Source: Deltaproteobacteria bacterium (GTDB lineage Bacteria; Bdellovibrionota; UBA1018; UBA923). Taken from it: a stretch of 6,997 nucleotides of DNA. The stretch lies in NCBI GenBank assembly GCA_016194725.1, contig JACQAW010000455.1, forward strand, positions 1 to 6,997. Direction: 5' to 3'. The notes beneath the pieces were generated by a model, which made no database searches, was not told where the DNA came from, and was given only the letters and a program-made list of their open reading frames with translations. Of this stretch, positions 6,390 to 6,997 are shown piece by piece (the stretch's first letter is position 1; the number at the start of each line of letters is the position of its first letter). A program made the position numbers and the translations under genes.

Positions 6390-6997
6390 TTGAAGACTCG
6401 AAGAAATAGCGGAATGGGCCTGATGGAGGTGATGATCGCCATGGGCATCAGCACCGTGCTGGCGCTGGGAATCATGGAGCTCATCGCGTATACCACCAAA
6501 GCCGGTAAAAGCGCCGCCGTTGCGACCGACTGGACGTCGGCCAAGTCATCAATTTTTCAGGCCCTGACCACCATGTCCACTTGCGATCCGATGATGGTGC
6601 ATCTGGGTGCCGCATTCAACGTCTCGGTCAGCTCGAATGCCAACTACGACTTCGCGCACGCCGTCGACGTTCCCGAGCTCAGCTATCCAATGGGGCCCTC
6701 GGGAAGCTTCAGCGTCGCAAAAGAAAACACCTCGACCAACGGTCTGGTGATTTCGACCATGAAGCTCTGGGCAATCTCGCCGCCCACCCAGGTAACCGAT
6801 ATCTCGACCACCTACACGTACAATCAATATTCCGTGCGCCTTCAAGTGAACGCGCAGCGCGACGCCGTGCTGAACGGTGGCGGGCAGCAGATGAACTTTC
6901 AACCGTATACCGTCGACTTCAAGGTGATGACGGGCCCGTTTGGCCCAAGCGGCGACCCGGTAAGCGGCACTCCCGACACGTTGAAAGGCTGTGTGCC
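6390..6997 (+). CDS. Type IV prepilin-like protein (minor pilin or pseudopilin), 3' end outside the window
   Basis: The frame is open for 202 codons to the window edge with no stop. Read from a TTG start, the leader is MKTRRNSG, eight residues and basic, then MGLMEVMIAMGISTVLALGI. This is a class III (prepilin) signal: cleavage by prepilin peptidase after Gly8, Glu at mature +5 (Glu13), and a hydrophobic helix to about residue 33. The mature +1 residue is Met rather than the usual Phe, and the helix is rich in Met. Family knowledge says such proteins are extracted from the inner membrane into a type IV pilus or type II secretion pseudopilus. The globular part is rich in Ser and Thr with beta-like segments; Cys65 and Cys201 could form the disulfide common in minor pilins. 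I cannot assign it to PilV, PilW, GspI or similar. The gene starts 3 bp after the exported-protein gene, in the same frame. Confidence 0.85.
   Translation, partial: MKTRRNSGMGLMEVMIAMGISTVLALGIMELIAYTTKAGKSAAVATDWTSAKSSIFQALTTMSTCDPMMVHLGAAFNVSVSSNANYDFAHAVDVPELSYPMGPSGSFSVAKENTSTNGLVISTMKLWAISPPTQVTDISTTYTYNQYSVRLQVNAQRDAVLNGGGQQMNFQPYTVDFKVMTGPFGPSGDPVSGTPDTLKGCV

Noticed and set aside
6549..6902. A 117-codon open frame antisense to the prepilin gene
   Set aside because: It is opposite a frame with a clear prepilin leader and has no domain or ribosome site support.

Overview
The window reads as chromosomal DNA from a GC-rich Gram-negative bacterium. A Sec-exported, possibly outer-membrane protein and a type IV-like prepilin point to a diderm. 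The style of the genes (many exported proteins of unknown family, prepilin-like genes, tight gene packing, TTG and GTG starts) would suit a Bdellovibrio-like or other deltaproteobacterium-like lineage. That placement is a weak inference; no marker gene for taxonomy is present. I see no mobile element, tRNA, rRNA or CRISPR array.

Layout. Positions 2-406 (+) hold the C-terminal end of a gene of unknown function that begins before the window. It converges on a minus-strand block of five tightly packed genes that reads from about 4901 down to 420: a bacterioferritin-like protein (4464-4901), proB (3684-4460), proA (2413-3678), proC (1592-2401) and a membrane-anchored subtilisin-family protein (420-1595). 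The junctions are 3, 5 and 11 bp gaps and then a 4 bp overlap, so this looks like one translationally coupled operon. A 96 bp divergent intergenic region (4902-4997) separates it from a plus-strand pair: an exported 462-residue protein of unknown family (4998-6386) and, 3 bp later, a prepilin-like gene that runs off the window (6390-6997).

How the genes work together. ProB, ProA and ProC make the complete route from glutamate to proline: glutamate to glutamyl phosphate, to glutamate semialdehyde/pyrroline-5-carboxylate, to proline. ProB is the short form, without the C-terminal PUA domain. The ferritin-like gene at the head and the subtilase at the tail have no known biochemical role in proline synthesis; sharing a transcript may link proline supply to iron or oxidative stress, but that is only inference. 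The plus-strand pair looks like a cell-envelope unit, an exported beta-rich protein coupled to a minor pilin or pseudopilin.

The most unusual points are residue changes at functional positions. The subtilase keeps Asp/His/Ser but has Thr where the oxyanion-hole Asn belongs, and its Ser motif lacks the usual Pro. The ferritin-like protein has Gly at the position equivalent to E. coli Bfr Glu51. The prepilin gene uses a TTG start that gives an eight-residue basic leader.
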